A DNA stretch of 64,000 nt, from assembly GCA_038363925.1 (NCBI GenBank), contig JAQQWL010000004.1, positions 1,488,001 to 1,552,000 of the forward strand, in the 5' to 3' direction. The DNA is from Apiospora phragmitis. Lineage: Eukaryota; Ascomycota; Sordariomycetes; Amphisphaeriales; Apiosporaceae. The notes beneath the pieces are model-generated. The model was not told the origin of the DNA and ran no database searches. It worked only from the letters and a program-made list of their open reading frames with translations. Both the position numbers and the translations under genes were made by a program. Shown piece by piece: positions 48,041 to 58,219 of the stretch (position 1 is its first letter; every line of letters begins with the position of its first letter).

Positions 48041-48054
48041 TCACCAAAAGGTGA
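48041..48054. promoter_or_regulatory. Inverted repeat TCACC-AAAA-GGTGA
   Basis: Perfect five-base arms, about 127 bases upstream of the protease ATG. Function unknown. Confidence 0.3.
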
Positions 48055-48180
48055 TTAAGACAGGTCGTGCGTGTTGTATGTTTGCTTCTTGAGACCAAGC
48101 CTGACTGCTTTATGGCCGCCTTCTTATTGATCCCCTCTGACAGCAGAATTTTCTTGCGGAAGCATCATCGCTCTCTAGCA

Positions 48181-49329
48181 ATGTTACCACTTCTACTTCT
48201 GTCAATTCTCCCGGCAGTTCTTGCTGGCTCTGCCGCCTGGCAGCCGAAGCTTGAGTACCACAAGCCTTTGTTGCCTCTTGCAGTGGAACTGTCTGGGTAT
48301 GCTGTTCGAAACAAGACAGCAGCTCCCCACGCTCAGAAACGCTGGTTCGGCATGAATCCGGGCCAACCTATCAATCTATGGCCGGATAGTACGATCAAAT
48401 ACTGCTATGAAACTGAAGCGGGGAAACAGGCTCTGTTCAACTACCTTCTAGCAGCGACGCAGAAATGGCAGGATGCTGGCCTGCACCGGGATGTGTACAA
48501 GTACCAGGAAGTGGCAAACCCCGGAGACAGCTGCGTCAACTACGCCAATCGCGCTACAACACTGCTGATTAGATACCTTTCCAACGAGAAGAAGTACGAC
48601 GCCAACATCGGGGTGCCACCACTGGACGGCAATAACCCCAGCTTCAAGGGCCCCGTCATGAGAATTGGCACCGTCGACGATGTCGGCAACTATCCGACCA
48701 TCATCGCACATGAACTTGGCCACGTTTGGGGGACTTTCGCACGAGCACCAGGTATTTCTTGACTGCCCCATCACTACCCAGGGATCCTGACTGACATGAG
48801 TCGCGCCATGATACAGGACCCAAACTTCTGGGCCTCGCCGTATTCCCCTCGCGGTGGCACGGCATTCGGCACTTATTTCGACTGCCCGGCTGTCGTTGGG
48901 TACGCCGAGGCCCTGGCTCGAATCCGGGCGGAGGACCCGCAGAATGAGCAGTTCCTCTGCACCCATGCCAGCGTGGCCGCCCATTTCCAGTTCGCCGCCA
49001 GCCAACTCCTGCCCGATCTCAACACCCAGCTCAAGTCGAGCTGGGGCGTGGTCGGCCAGTCCGAGGCGTACGTCGATTTCGAATCCATCATGATGTACGG
49101 CAGCGAAGCGTTTGCGGCCGACGGGCAGCGCCCAACGTTGAGGGCGAACAGCGGCGATTTCACCACCAGGGAACCGGATCCCAGTTATGGCGATGTTGTG
49201 GCCATCGAGGCGCTTTACGAGAATCCCTTTGACGCCAACCACCAAGTGCCCACCCTTCACAATGCGCCCCAAAGCTACTGGTACGTCAAGTTCACGGATC
49301 AGTTCCACAAGTCTAAATGTAGTGGCTAA
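48181..49329 (+). CDS. Secreted astacin-like metalloprotease, one-base frameshift in the zinc motif
   Basis: The signal peptide (MLPLLLLSILPAVLAGSA) is followed by a propeptide-like region with a dibasic QKRW near residue 57, then the metzincin core. The zinc motif starts as HELGHVWG and continues, after one extra G in a run of five (48728-48732), as LSHEHQ, giving HExxHxxGxxHE. The intron 48752-48816 (GTATTT to TACAG) joins SHEHQ to DPNFWASPYSPRGGTAFGTY. The Met-turn is SIMMYGSEAF at about 49085-49115. The stop is at 49329. As written, translation of the spliced message leaves frame inside the active site. Family members are zinc endopeptidases acting outside the cell. The single homopolymer defect could be an error or a real loss. 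It is divergent from the six-LysM gene. Confidence 0.75.
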
Positions 49330-49720
49330 GTGACATCGCCTGGCGATGTCATCTTTTACCGAACTAGCAGTAATGCGGCAAGATGGGGCTCGGGGGCTCG
49401 AAACAGTATTTGATGAGATCGTTTACGTAGTACTAGGTCATCTAATATATCGTGTAACCTGCGCCATCATCAGTATACAGCATGACTACTTCATCTTGCA
49501 TTGGTGTTCTGAAGAAATAAAATAAACCCGGTAGCACCGTCTGGATCTAACAAGTTGTGATTGTAGAGATTAAGCCTGACTCATTCATTTTACAAGGAAT
49601 TCATTGTGTAGATGGATCAATAGACTAGTTATTTAATATACATGACATTGGCACAACTAAAAGAGAGAAGAAAGAAAAGGGGCGACCGCAATACCTGCGC
49701 GACGAGAAAGTCAGGGGCCG
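49330..49720. other. Short intergenic between convergent genes
   Basis: 3' flanks of the metalloprotease and the SGNH hydrolase; nothing else recognised. Confidence 0.5.
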
Positions 49721-51787
49721 CTAAGCACTTCCACCGCACCCGGCATCATCGTAGCCCGAGCCTTGAAACTTGTGGTGATACCCACCCACCTTCTTGGCGG
49801 CCTTGTAACCCTTGTCGAAGCAGCGGCCGACCCAGATCGGGGTGCGGAAGTTGACGTGCCACTCCCAGCCCTGGCAGTCGGCCTTGTCGGCGCAGTACTG
49901 GAAGTTGTAGCGCGTGACGCCGAGGCCCATGCAGCCCTTGAGGGCGTCGAGGAAGGCCTGGCCCGAATCGTGCCCGTTCCAGCCGCTGCCGCTGATGTCG
50001 TAGTCGGCGAAGAAGAATTTGTACACGCCGTTGCACTCGCCGCCGGCGCGCGTCTGGAAGGGCCGGAACCAGCGCGGGTTGATCTCGTACGTGTAGTCGC
50101 CGCGCGTGTAGCGCCCGCCGTGCTTCCAGTGCATCGGGTTCGCCGCCTCGTCCGTGTCGCAGCTGCCGAGGATCTTGTCGAAGGCGGCGAGGCAGTCGTC
50201 CTTGTTGAAGTCCTTGGCGCCGTTCTCCAGCTTCATGTAGAAGTCGTGCTCCTCGTACGTCTTCTCGTTGTACTTATAATCGGCCTTCCAGTTGATCTGC
50301 CCGTCCTCGGGCTTCACGCGGTTCTCGCAGAAGTCCTTGCGGCTCGCGTCGAGCAGGTCCTTGCCGGCGTACGGCTGGTTCTCCGTCCCGAGGTCGGACC
50401 AGCACACAATCTCCTTCGTCTTCTTGACTTTGCACGCGTCCTTTCCCAGCATCTGCGCGCGCTTCCATACCACCGTCTGCAGGGCGAAAGCAGCCATGCT
50501 CTCGTGCCCGTTGGAATTGGGGTGGAAATTTCGAGCGAATGAGTCTGGCAGACCGATCCCCAGGGGTGCATTCGGGAGACTATCTCCTGGACAGCCGGCA
50601 GGCGAAGGTTCTCTGGAGTCCAGGCGGTGTAAAGCCTCTGCCCTGGGGTTTCGACTTTGGTACAGCAGGGACTCGTACAGGTCGTCATTCGCTAGGGAGC
50701 CAAGGTCAGAGGCATACCATTGGATCTCCTCGTCTGAGACCTCGGTGGTCTTGTTCAAATCCCGCTTCTTGAGCTGGTCATGGCCAGTGAAAGCCTTGAC
50801 ATGAGTATCCCGTTTGTAGAACTGCATGTTGGGCTGCTTGGAGTTGGGGAAGGTTCCGTCGTCGCTGAGCGAACACATTTGTCCATCAACGATGCTCGGC
50901 CAGTCAGCCCAATCCGCATAGGCAAGTCGATACTTCTTCTTACCATCGTTGCTCTCCACGGTCTCCCGGATTGCCTTGTTGATATTCTCTACCAAGGTGT
51001 TGAACTTTTTCCGTCGCTCAATGCTTAGCGACAGGGGTGAGCCAAAGAAGTATCTCCATTTCCAGGCGAATATGGCCCAATTCTGTTTGTTGGCGTCACC
51101 GCAGTCTCCGCTTTCGGTGTTGAAGTAGGGCGCATAGCCGGCGTAGACGACGACGCCGTCGTCGTTTACCTTGTCGTCCAGCGCGTCGATGACCTCCTGA
51201 ATATTGGGCTTCAAGATGCTGTCAATGTTGCTCTGGGCCTTGTCGATAACGTCTTGGCATGACTTTTCGCCATCCCAGGCTAAGAAGACACATTGTTTCA
51301 ACATTGCTGCCTGTTGTCCATTGTTAGAACTCAGGTATCAGCGAAATATTACCCGGGTACTGTGACTTACAAGACAAAGATCATTCCCACCAGCTGTCAT
51401 CATCACAAGGTCGACCTTTCCGTTGATTGCTTTTGCCTGGTTGTATATCTGCGGCGTTCTGTCCCCGCTGCAGGCCAGAAACTGGAAGTCCGTGACCGAT
51501 TTTCCAAGTGCTTTATTGACAATCTGCACCCAAGAATAGGTGTACCGGGAGCATCTCCAGTCTTCGTTGTTGTGGACAGGGGTGCCCAGTGGTTTTCCAG
51601 CGCCTATGCCTGCGGTGAAACTATCACCGATGGCGGCCCATCTCTTGACCCAGCTCAAGTCGGACGGATCATCATCTCTTGAAGCCAGAAGAGGGGCCAA
51701 CCCAGGGACCAGGGACACGTTTGCGGGACGAGCGTCAACAGGTCGGAGCCCAATGCACGAGAGGAAAATCAAGATCTGGGGCAGCAT
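49721..51787 (-). CDS. Secreted SGNH/GDSL hydrolase with long Cys-rich C-terminal extension, 668 aa
   Basis: Exons 51787-51371 and 51310-49721 join in phase 0 across a 60-nt intron. The signal peptide is MLPQILIFLSCIGLRPVDA. Block I is AAIGDSFTAGIGAG with nucleophile Ser about 56; block III is TAGGNDLCL just before the splice; the catalytic block V His sits in FHPNSNGHESMAAF. This makes a complete SGNH esterase/lipase core of about 400 residues. A further 240 residues follow that are not part of the core: KKTKEIVCWSDLGTENQPY, then GECNGVYKFFFADYDISGSG and CADKADCQGWEWHVNFRTP. They are rich in Cys, Trp and Tyr and could be a binding module. The substrate is unknown (lipids, polysaccharide esters). 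It shares a promoter with the chitinase. The frame is intact. Confidence 0.85.
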
Positions 51788-52055
51788 TGTGGCACTAATT
51801 CACCACTTGGTGATTGCGTAGTGGTCCTGGTCTGGTCCGTAGCAAGATTAATTGCACTTCGCCTGGGCAAAGTTAGGCTACGGAGAAAATAGTATAGCTA
51901 GGGGTATTTTATGCGTCTATTCAAATGGCTTCGTCGCGCAGTATGCCAAGTCCCCTGACCTATTCCTCGAGCTCCCAATAATCCGGTGGGAAATTAGGCT
52001 AACCAGGTCTTACACAGTGTTGGCGATAAGAACTCAATGTACACACCCGCCGGTG

Positions 52056-52136
52056 ACCACGAGGCGGCGTTCGTTAAAGTCTGTGATCTGACATAACTGG
52101 GCATCTGACATCCATGCAACAATCGTATAGTATCTC
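52056..52136. repeat. Direct repeat copy 1 (81 bases)
   Basis: Aligns without gaps to 52152-52232 with about nine mismatches, nearly all transitions. The 15-base spacer is unique. Confidence 0.8.
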
Positions 52137-52151
52137 ATATACTCTCATTCA

Positions 52152-52232
52152 ACCACGAGACGGCGTTCGTTGAAACCTATAATCTGACATAATTGGGCAT
52201 CTGACCTCCATGCAACGATCGTATAGTATCTC
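52152..52232. repeat. Direct repeat copy 2 (81 bases)
   Basis: Second copy of 52056-52136. Both copies keep gcatctgac and atcgtatagtatctc blocks exactly. Confidence 0.8.
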
Positions 52233-52540
52233 GACCCTGGAAGTACAAGGATCCCAAGCAACCAATATGCCTGCAACATTCGTATACCAGATTAAGCCCA
52301 CCCCCCTTACCTCTCGGGTGCTTATGCCCTATGTGGTATAGCACTGACCATCCACTTACACATTCATGGCCTTCAACAGACACGAGACGCGTTCACACAC
52401 ATCCCTTGCAGCATTAAGGATTGATTAACTTTTTGAACGCGCGCACGAGTGCGAGACAAATTGAAATTGTCCGTCTGCTTTCACGGTATGCAGAAACAGC
52501 CGTAGCTAAACTCACCGGAGGCAGTCAACTAATTATTGCA

Positions 52541-54629
52541 ATGCACCTCAAAATCTTCATCTTGCAGGCCATGGCGGCGGCGCCAGCCGTCCTCGTCCTG
52601 GCCCAAAGACTTTCTTCACCCATGGCGACGGGGGACTCGACGTTCAAGCTGCAAGCAGAGGCAGCCCTCGGCATCGCTGCAACAGCCGATCCCGATTACA
52701 CCTGCTCCAAGACCAAACCTTGCGCCTCGGGTTGCTGTGGGCCCCTGTGAGTGGTGATGGATCTTTGCCGTCTTGCTCGGTCTGAGCTGACTTTTGACTA
52801 CCTCCTAGCGACGATACCGGTACGGGGGCTTGCGGACTGGGTCCCAAGTTTTGCGGCGAGGACTGTACCTCTACATGCCAGGAGAAGTCTGAATGCGATC
52901 CGGATAACTGGGGGCCGCAGTATGCCAACGCCACTGACTGTCCCCTCAATGTCTGCTGTAGCGAGTTCGGCTTTTGCGGCACTACGCCTGGTTTCTGTGG
53001 TGGTAAAGTCGTCTCGTCGCCCGAGTGTGGTAGCAGAAGCTCTGATGGCCGCACCATTGGCTACTACGAAGGCTGGAATGGTCAGCGGCCATGCGGCAGT
53101 AAGTATCCCTGAGTCCGAGTTTGGAATTCGCCAACTCGAGGAACATGGGCTGATATTCGTCAAGCAATGAAACCGGACGATATTCCCTTGGGTTACTATA
53201 CCCATATCTTCTACTCGTTCGCCCTTGTTCACCCCGATACCTTCCACGTGGTGCAGATGGATACCGAAACAGGCTCTCACTATGACGAGGTCACTCAGCT
53301 CAAAAACAGACAGCCTGGACTAGAGGTCTGGATCGCCATTGGAGGCTGGGCCATGAACGACCCGGGCCGTACAGAACAGCTTTTTCCGACATGGTCAAGT
53401 CGGAAGCCAACCAGGACGCGTTCTTCGAGTCACTCATCTCTTTCATGGCCCTGCACGACTTTGACGGGGTGGATCTCGATTGGGAGGTAAGTGCACTGTC
53501 CCGTCTTTGAACTGGGGAAAGACGAGAGGACTGATCTGCAATCTCGAACAGTACCCCGTGGCAGAAGACCGGGGAGGCATTTCAGAAGATTTCGACAACT
53601 ACGTACACATGCTCGCACGTTTGAGAAATCGTCTCAATGGGACTGGGCACCGTGTTGGGATCAGCATCACACTGGTAGGTAGTCCCGATCAAGATGAACC
53701 CGTGCAAGGCCTTGCTGACTGGACAAAAAGCCGGCATCTTACTGGTATCTCCGCGGTTTCAACATTGTTGACATCGAGCCTCATATAGACTTCTTCAACA
53801 TCATGACATATGACATCCGCAAGTTGCAACCCGATCATTACCTACCTACTGACGGAAACAATTTCTGACCGGCTACTTAATTCAGATGGTGTCTGGGACA
53901 AAACGGTCAACTCGATAGGCCCGTATGCTTTTGCTCACACCAATCTCACGGAGATCCAACTAGGACTCGAGCTGCTGTGGCGCAACAACATCAACCCACA
54001 AAGGGTCAACCTCGGACTAGGTTTCTACGGACGGAGTAAGTTGTCGCCCCCAGTCTCCAAACTTTTGCCCATGCGCACTCCTCTCTGATCCATCTTGGAT
54101 ATGACAGGTTTCACCATGAAGGATCCCTCATGTATGCATGCCGGATGCGAGTTCATCGACGGCGCGCATGGTGGCGAGTGTACCGGCACCCCCGGTGTCC
54201 TTTCCGCCGCCGAGATCAACCGGATCATCAAGGACGGGGCTACCGTCACTTTTGACGAGAAAGAAGCCGTCAAGATCGTGACCTGGGACACAGACCAGTG
54301 GGTATCGTGGGACGACGCCCAGACGCTGAAGATCAAACAGGACTATGCGAACAAGCGCTGTCTTGGAGGGTGAGTTCTCCCGAGCTTCCGCAGCCGTCTC
54401 CATGTCTTCGTTATGCCCAAGAAGGCCAACTAACATTCAATCTTCCCATGCACGAAGAACCATGATCTGGGCCATTGATCTCGACGACGGTACCCTGATC
54501 AATGCCTTGGGGTCGAATCTTTCCCGGAAGAAGGCCTCGGTCTTGCCGGAGAAGAACAAGACAGACCTCGCTGATGGGTTTGAGGGTTGGTGGGTCCCTG
54601 TTCAGTCAGATCAACAGGCTCTGGCCTAA
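52541..54629 (+). CDS. GH18 chitinase with CBM18-type chitin-binding modules, one frameshift
   Basis: Secreted endo-/exo-chitinase, subgroup-C-like. Eight exons fit: 52541-52746, 52809-53098, about 53141-53486, 53552-53674, 53731-53818, 53886-54035, 54108-54369, 54458-54629. After a leader (MHLKIFILQAMAAAPAVLV) come a chitin-binding type 1 module (CASGCCGPL...CGLGPKFCGEDC) and a second hevein-like motif (CCSEFGFCGTTPGFCG). The GH18 barrel runs from TIGYYEGWN through THIFYSFAL and IAIGGWAMND to the catalytic DFDGVDLDWEYP (DxxDxDxE intact), then NIMTYDIHGVWD and TMIWAIDLDDGT. Intron 5 (53819-53885) has a GC-AG border. The exon 3 start is uncertain (53141 or 53165). One base is missing near 53371-53376, breaking the frame before the catalytic motif. 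The protein ends soon after the barrel, whereas subgroup C chitinases usually continue for hundreds of residues. Confidence 0.8.
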
Positions 54630-55783
54630 GTAGGTAGTCAATGAGACGCCTCTGCGTGTAATAGTTAGTTTACCAGGAGGGTTTGGGACTGTGGTCGGTA
54701 AGCATCTTATATCTTATAACCCAAAGGCCACCATCAAATATATTGCCAAGTACTATGGCTATACTATATGATTGATCCAATGCCACTACTGGCTTCGAAA
54801 GATGTGATCTCAGTCGAAAACGCCAAGATATTCCGAATCGTTGAGTTCTCAAATAACCTTCAATGGTACGCGCAGGCGAATATTGCTGCAGAGTCAGGGC
54901 TTTCATCCTCCTAGGCGCGTTAGATGGCGGGCGCATTTTTGAAAACGTGGCGCCTACGGCGATTAAGCTGACATAAACTCTATATTCGAACATGAATAGA
55001 GGCTCGCAGTAGATGTATGGGCGTTTTGGATAAATAATCTTGGCAGTCTGTAGTTTTTTTCTGTTGCTGAGTCAAAGGTACGGCTCCGGGACAGGAGTTG
55101 GGCCACCGGCCATCCACGGCAGCTCCTGAAGGCGGCCACTTCGTCAACTGTTTTCTTTCCACCGACCATAACCTTGTTTTCCTGTTTCACCTCCATTATC
55201 TCGGCTCATGATGAATTAATATGACCGAACAATGTAAGCGCATGTCCCTGATAGGATTATACGCACAATAACCTCCGGATCCTGTTAATACCGTGGAGGC
55301 TGTGCCGCATGTATTATGAGTCGTCTGCCAGCCTACTACATGGTATTTTGGGATATCATGGACTAGGAGGCTATGATGCTATATTTCATTGCAATCGGCA
55401 TCAAAGTTAGGAGTTTTACCCTTGGGCGGTTCATTTCCGGTTGCGTCAGGGGAAGGCCGATATCGTACCCGGCGGTTGACGAAGCTTATTTCAACCAACA
55501 TCCTACCTTATCGGAGAAAGAGGAAACACACACCTCATAGATATTATAAGTTTCCAAACACATCCATGTCGTGTCAAATCGGAAATCGACCTCTCAAGTT
55601 ATCTGAAGACGCAGCTCATATCACGTCTTACCTGTTGAAAGCCTTTTTACCTGGTACTACCGAATACCCAAACCGCTACACCAAGAGCCATACGACCACC
55701 AGATGGCCTCCATCCCATTAAAAAAAAATCAATTCCACGTTGAGTCAATAAACCAGCCCTCATCCACCACATCCACCACCACC
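54630..55783. other. Intergenic, 1.15 kb
   Basis: No gene recognised. An in-frame upstream ATG at 55703 could extend the next gene by 27 residues. Confidence 0.4.
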
Positions 55784-56431
55784 ATGCCAGCCACCCCCTC
55801 CAATCCCCGCCCCCGCCCCCTGATCCACATCAACGGCTACCCCGGCGTCGGCAAGCACACCGTCGCCCGCGCCCTGCAGACCCTGCTCGCCGCCCACGCC
55901 CTGCCCGCGCGCCTGGTCGCCAACCACCTCCTGATCGACGCGGCCAACGCCGTGCTCCCGCGGGCCGAGCGCGGCTACCACGCCCTGCGCCGCAGCCTGC
56001 GCCTGGTCGTGTTCGAGGCCCTCGCCGACGGCCCCGCGACGCGCGACCAGGTCTACATCTTCACCGACAGCCAGGGCACCGACATCGTGGGCGCCTCCAC
56101 GTGCGCCGAGTTCGTCGTCACGGCGCGGCACCGGGGCTGCGGGCTGGTGTCCGTGGTGCTGTCGTGCGACGAGGGGGCCCACCTGGAGCGCGTGCTCGCG
56201 GCGGACCGGGTGGCGCGGGGCGGCAGGATGGTGGATGCTTCTTTAGCCAAGACGATTCGGGAAAAGAGCCGGATATACCGGTTCAGCGAACTGGCCGCGG
56301 AGGGCGGCACGCTCGAGGTGGACGTTACCAGTCTGAGCCCAGAGGAGGCGGCGATGAAGATATTCCGACATGTCCTGGATGCCTGTCCCGAGTTGGGGAG
56401 TGATGTGGGTAGCGCCGCACAAGCTAAATGA
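55784..56431 (+). CDS. P-loop kinase-like protein, 215 aa
   Basis: A single intronless ORF. The Walker A is HINGYPGVGKHTVARAL near residue 16; a Walker-B-like strand RLVVFEAL and TDSQGTDI follow, and a lid-like basic region RVARGGRMVDASLAKTIREK lies near residue 145. This is the pattern of AAA_33/zeta-like small-molecule kinases, which phosphorylate nucleotides, sugars or amino-sugars. The substrate is unknown, and a toxin-like role is not implied. I chose ATG 55784 because the domain begins shortly after and the upstream extension (from 55703) is Thr/Ser-rich low complexity, but that start is possible. GC is very high (leader Pro/Arg-rich), typical of coding sequence in this genome. Confidence 0.7.
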   Translation: MPATPSNPRPRPLIHINGYPGVGKHTVARALQTLLAAHALPARLVANHLLIDAANAVLPRAERGYHALRRSLRLVVFEALADGPATRDQVYIFTDSQGTDIVGASTCAEFVVTARHRGCGLVSVVLSCDEGAHLERVLAADRVARGGRMVDASLAKTIREKSRIYRFSELAAEGGTLEVDVTSLSPEEAAMKIFRHVLDACPELGSDVGSAAQAK

Positions 56432-56565
56432 AGAAAGTTCTTATGTTGAAACTATACCCAAGCATTATGCCAATATGTTAAGAATAAATGGGTATCATAT
56501 ATATTTAGAAGAATGAAGGGCGGCACGCCAATGAAAACATCACATGACCTGCCGATAGATAGAGA

Positions 56566-58219
56566 TCAGTGCAAACACTTCAAACTTTCAAATCCGTGAC
56601 TCCACCTCAAGCCGCCCATGATTGCGACCAAGAACGCCAAAGCGACAATGACGCTAGTGAACCCGTATATGTAAGCGTGACGCCTTCTGAGTCCCGTTAA
56701 TTCGGAAGCCCAGGTGGACACAGTAGTGAGGCACCCGCAGAACCCATCCTCGATACCCTGGAGCACCTGGCAACCGATAACGCCGCCCGAAGGGACATGC
56801 GCGAGGTCCCAAGCCATGCCCAAGACCGCGGTGCCGAAGATATTGACGACGAAGGTGCCGAGGGGAAAGGAGGCGATGCGACCATTCAGGTACAGCGATG
56901 CGTAGAAGCGGCCCAGGCACCCAAGAGGCGCGAACACCAAGGCGAAAGTGGCGCGACCCCGCCACGTCTCCGATGCTCCAGGGTGCGAGGAGCGGTCCGG
57001 TGGAAAGATGGAAAGGAGAACTGCGCCAAGCCAACAACCCCAAGCCAGAAACGCACTGATTCTGTCGACGACCTTGCGAGTGGCGAAAAATGGTAGAGAA
57101 GGCATCACAGGCTCAAGGCAGATGGCAAGGTGAGCCCCAACGAACAAGCCTGAGATGGACAGGGAGACAGTTGTGAGGATGACTGCAAGCAGGGCCATGA
57201 AGGAATAACCACCGTTTCGCGACATGGGTGTACTTCCACCATCGGGGGTGGTTAGATCGTTGGAGAGAGCGAGGAAGACATCTCGGATAAAGGAGGAGAA
57301 GGAGGTGAACGACCCGCAGAAGCCGGTCGCCAGGCCAATGTAAAGCGGGATCGTCTTCTTGGTTGCCATGTGCGCCTTCTTCGCGGCAGCAAGGTCGACC
57401 TGACCACTCCCCGGACTGGAGCTGCCGCTCTCTTCGTTTTCGCGGGTTTTCTTGGCCTGTTGAATTTGCTGGTGATAGTTTGGAGTCCCCCACTCGTTGA
57501 GAAACAGCTTGCGATCTTCCGACAAGAAGCCCATCACAATGCATCCGGCAAAGTTAGGCCAGACTACGCTTGTGGCCATCGGCGCGCCGGGGTAGTAGGT
57601 CAAGGCTTGCAAACCAAGTCTCGCCAGAGTCCCGAAGATGGAGAAAAGGATTAAGTACGAGATGGTGTAAAGCTGGGTGGCCAGCCGTGAGACTTCATAG
57701 GTCTCGCGATGCTGTTTTCCCGGTGGCTGTTTCTCAGCTTGAACATCGCTATCTCGCCGCCGCCTCTGCTGGTCTCTGCTGTACTGCTGGTCCAGGCTCC
57801 TCGTCCGCTCTAGGGGACGACCGGTGTCGGTAGATTTCGGCATCATGCCGGTTCTCAACCGGCGAGAGAGCAGACGCTTCCGCAACGTTCGCATACGAGT
57901 CTGGAACATCGTGATCGAACCTCGAGGCAGACGAACCGCGGCGATGTCGGCTGCCCTGTGTAGTGGAGACTTGCGACGAGGGCGGGTGTCCTGTATTGAC
58001 ACCCGCGAGCCAGCGGTCTCCGGATGCCGGCTTGGCGGAAGCTCCCCTATGTTCTTTCGGGGCGTGTTCCTGCGTTGGCTCTTCAAGCTGGTTTGTGGCA
58101 ACCCCGGAAGCTGGAGTCTCCCTGATTCCATCCAAGGCCTTGTCACCGTTTTCATCTTGTCTAGACGTCTTGTCGGGATGAAGCGAGGTAACCTCACTAA
58201 GGTCTTGCACTTGCGTCAT
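56566..58219 (-). CDS. FEX: Fluoride exporter FEX (two fused CrcB domains), N-terminal frame change
   Basis: Plasma-membrane fluoride channel/exporter protecting the cell from fluoride. Two CrcB repeats lie in one chain: repeat 1 from ILFSIFGTLARLGLQALTYY and NFAGCIVMGFLSEDR to GFCGSFTSFSSFIRDVF; repeat 2 from PLGCLGRFYASLYLNGR to GFCGCLTTVSTWASELTGL. These GFCGxxTTFS-type motifs line the pore. About nine membrane segments; stop at 56566. The cytosolic N-terminus is disordered. From ATG 58219 (MTQVQDLSEVTSLHP) one frame runs to TAG near 57749 with natural composition, while the membrane part lies in the next frame (from about 57790, SDVQAEKQPPGKQH). A one-base change in the GGC-rich tract near 57755-57770, or a different start within frame 2, explains this. 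The core is intact. Confidence 0.8.

Larger units (their letters stand above)
47393..48180. promoter_or_regulatory. Shared divergent promoter, LysM protein / metalloprotease
   Basis: 788 bp between two outward-facing ATGs. No gene inside. It contains two perfect short inverted repeats, listed separately, nearer the protease. Confidence 0.5.
51788..52540. promoter_or_regulatory. Shared divergent promoter, SGNH hydrolase / chitinase
   Basis: 753 bp between two outward-facing ATGs, without genes. It contains an 81-base direct repeat, listed separately. Confidence 0.5.

Noticed and set aside
49763..50542. 259-aa plus-strand frame
   Set aside because: Antisense of the SGNH hydrolase; no motif of its own.
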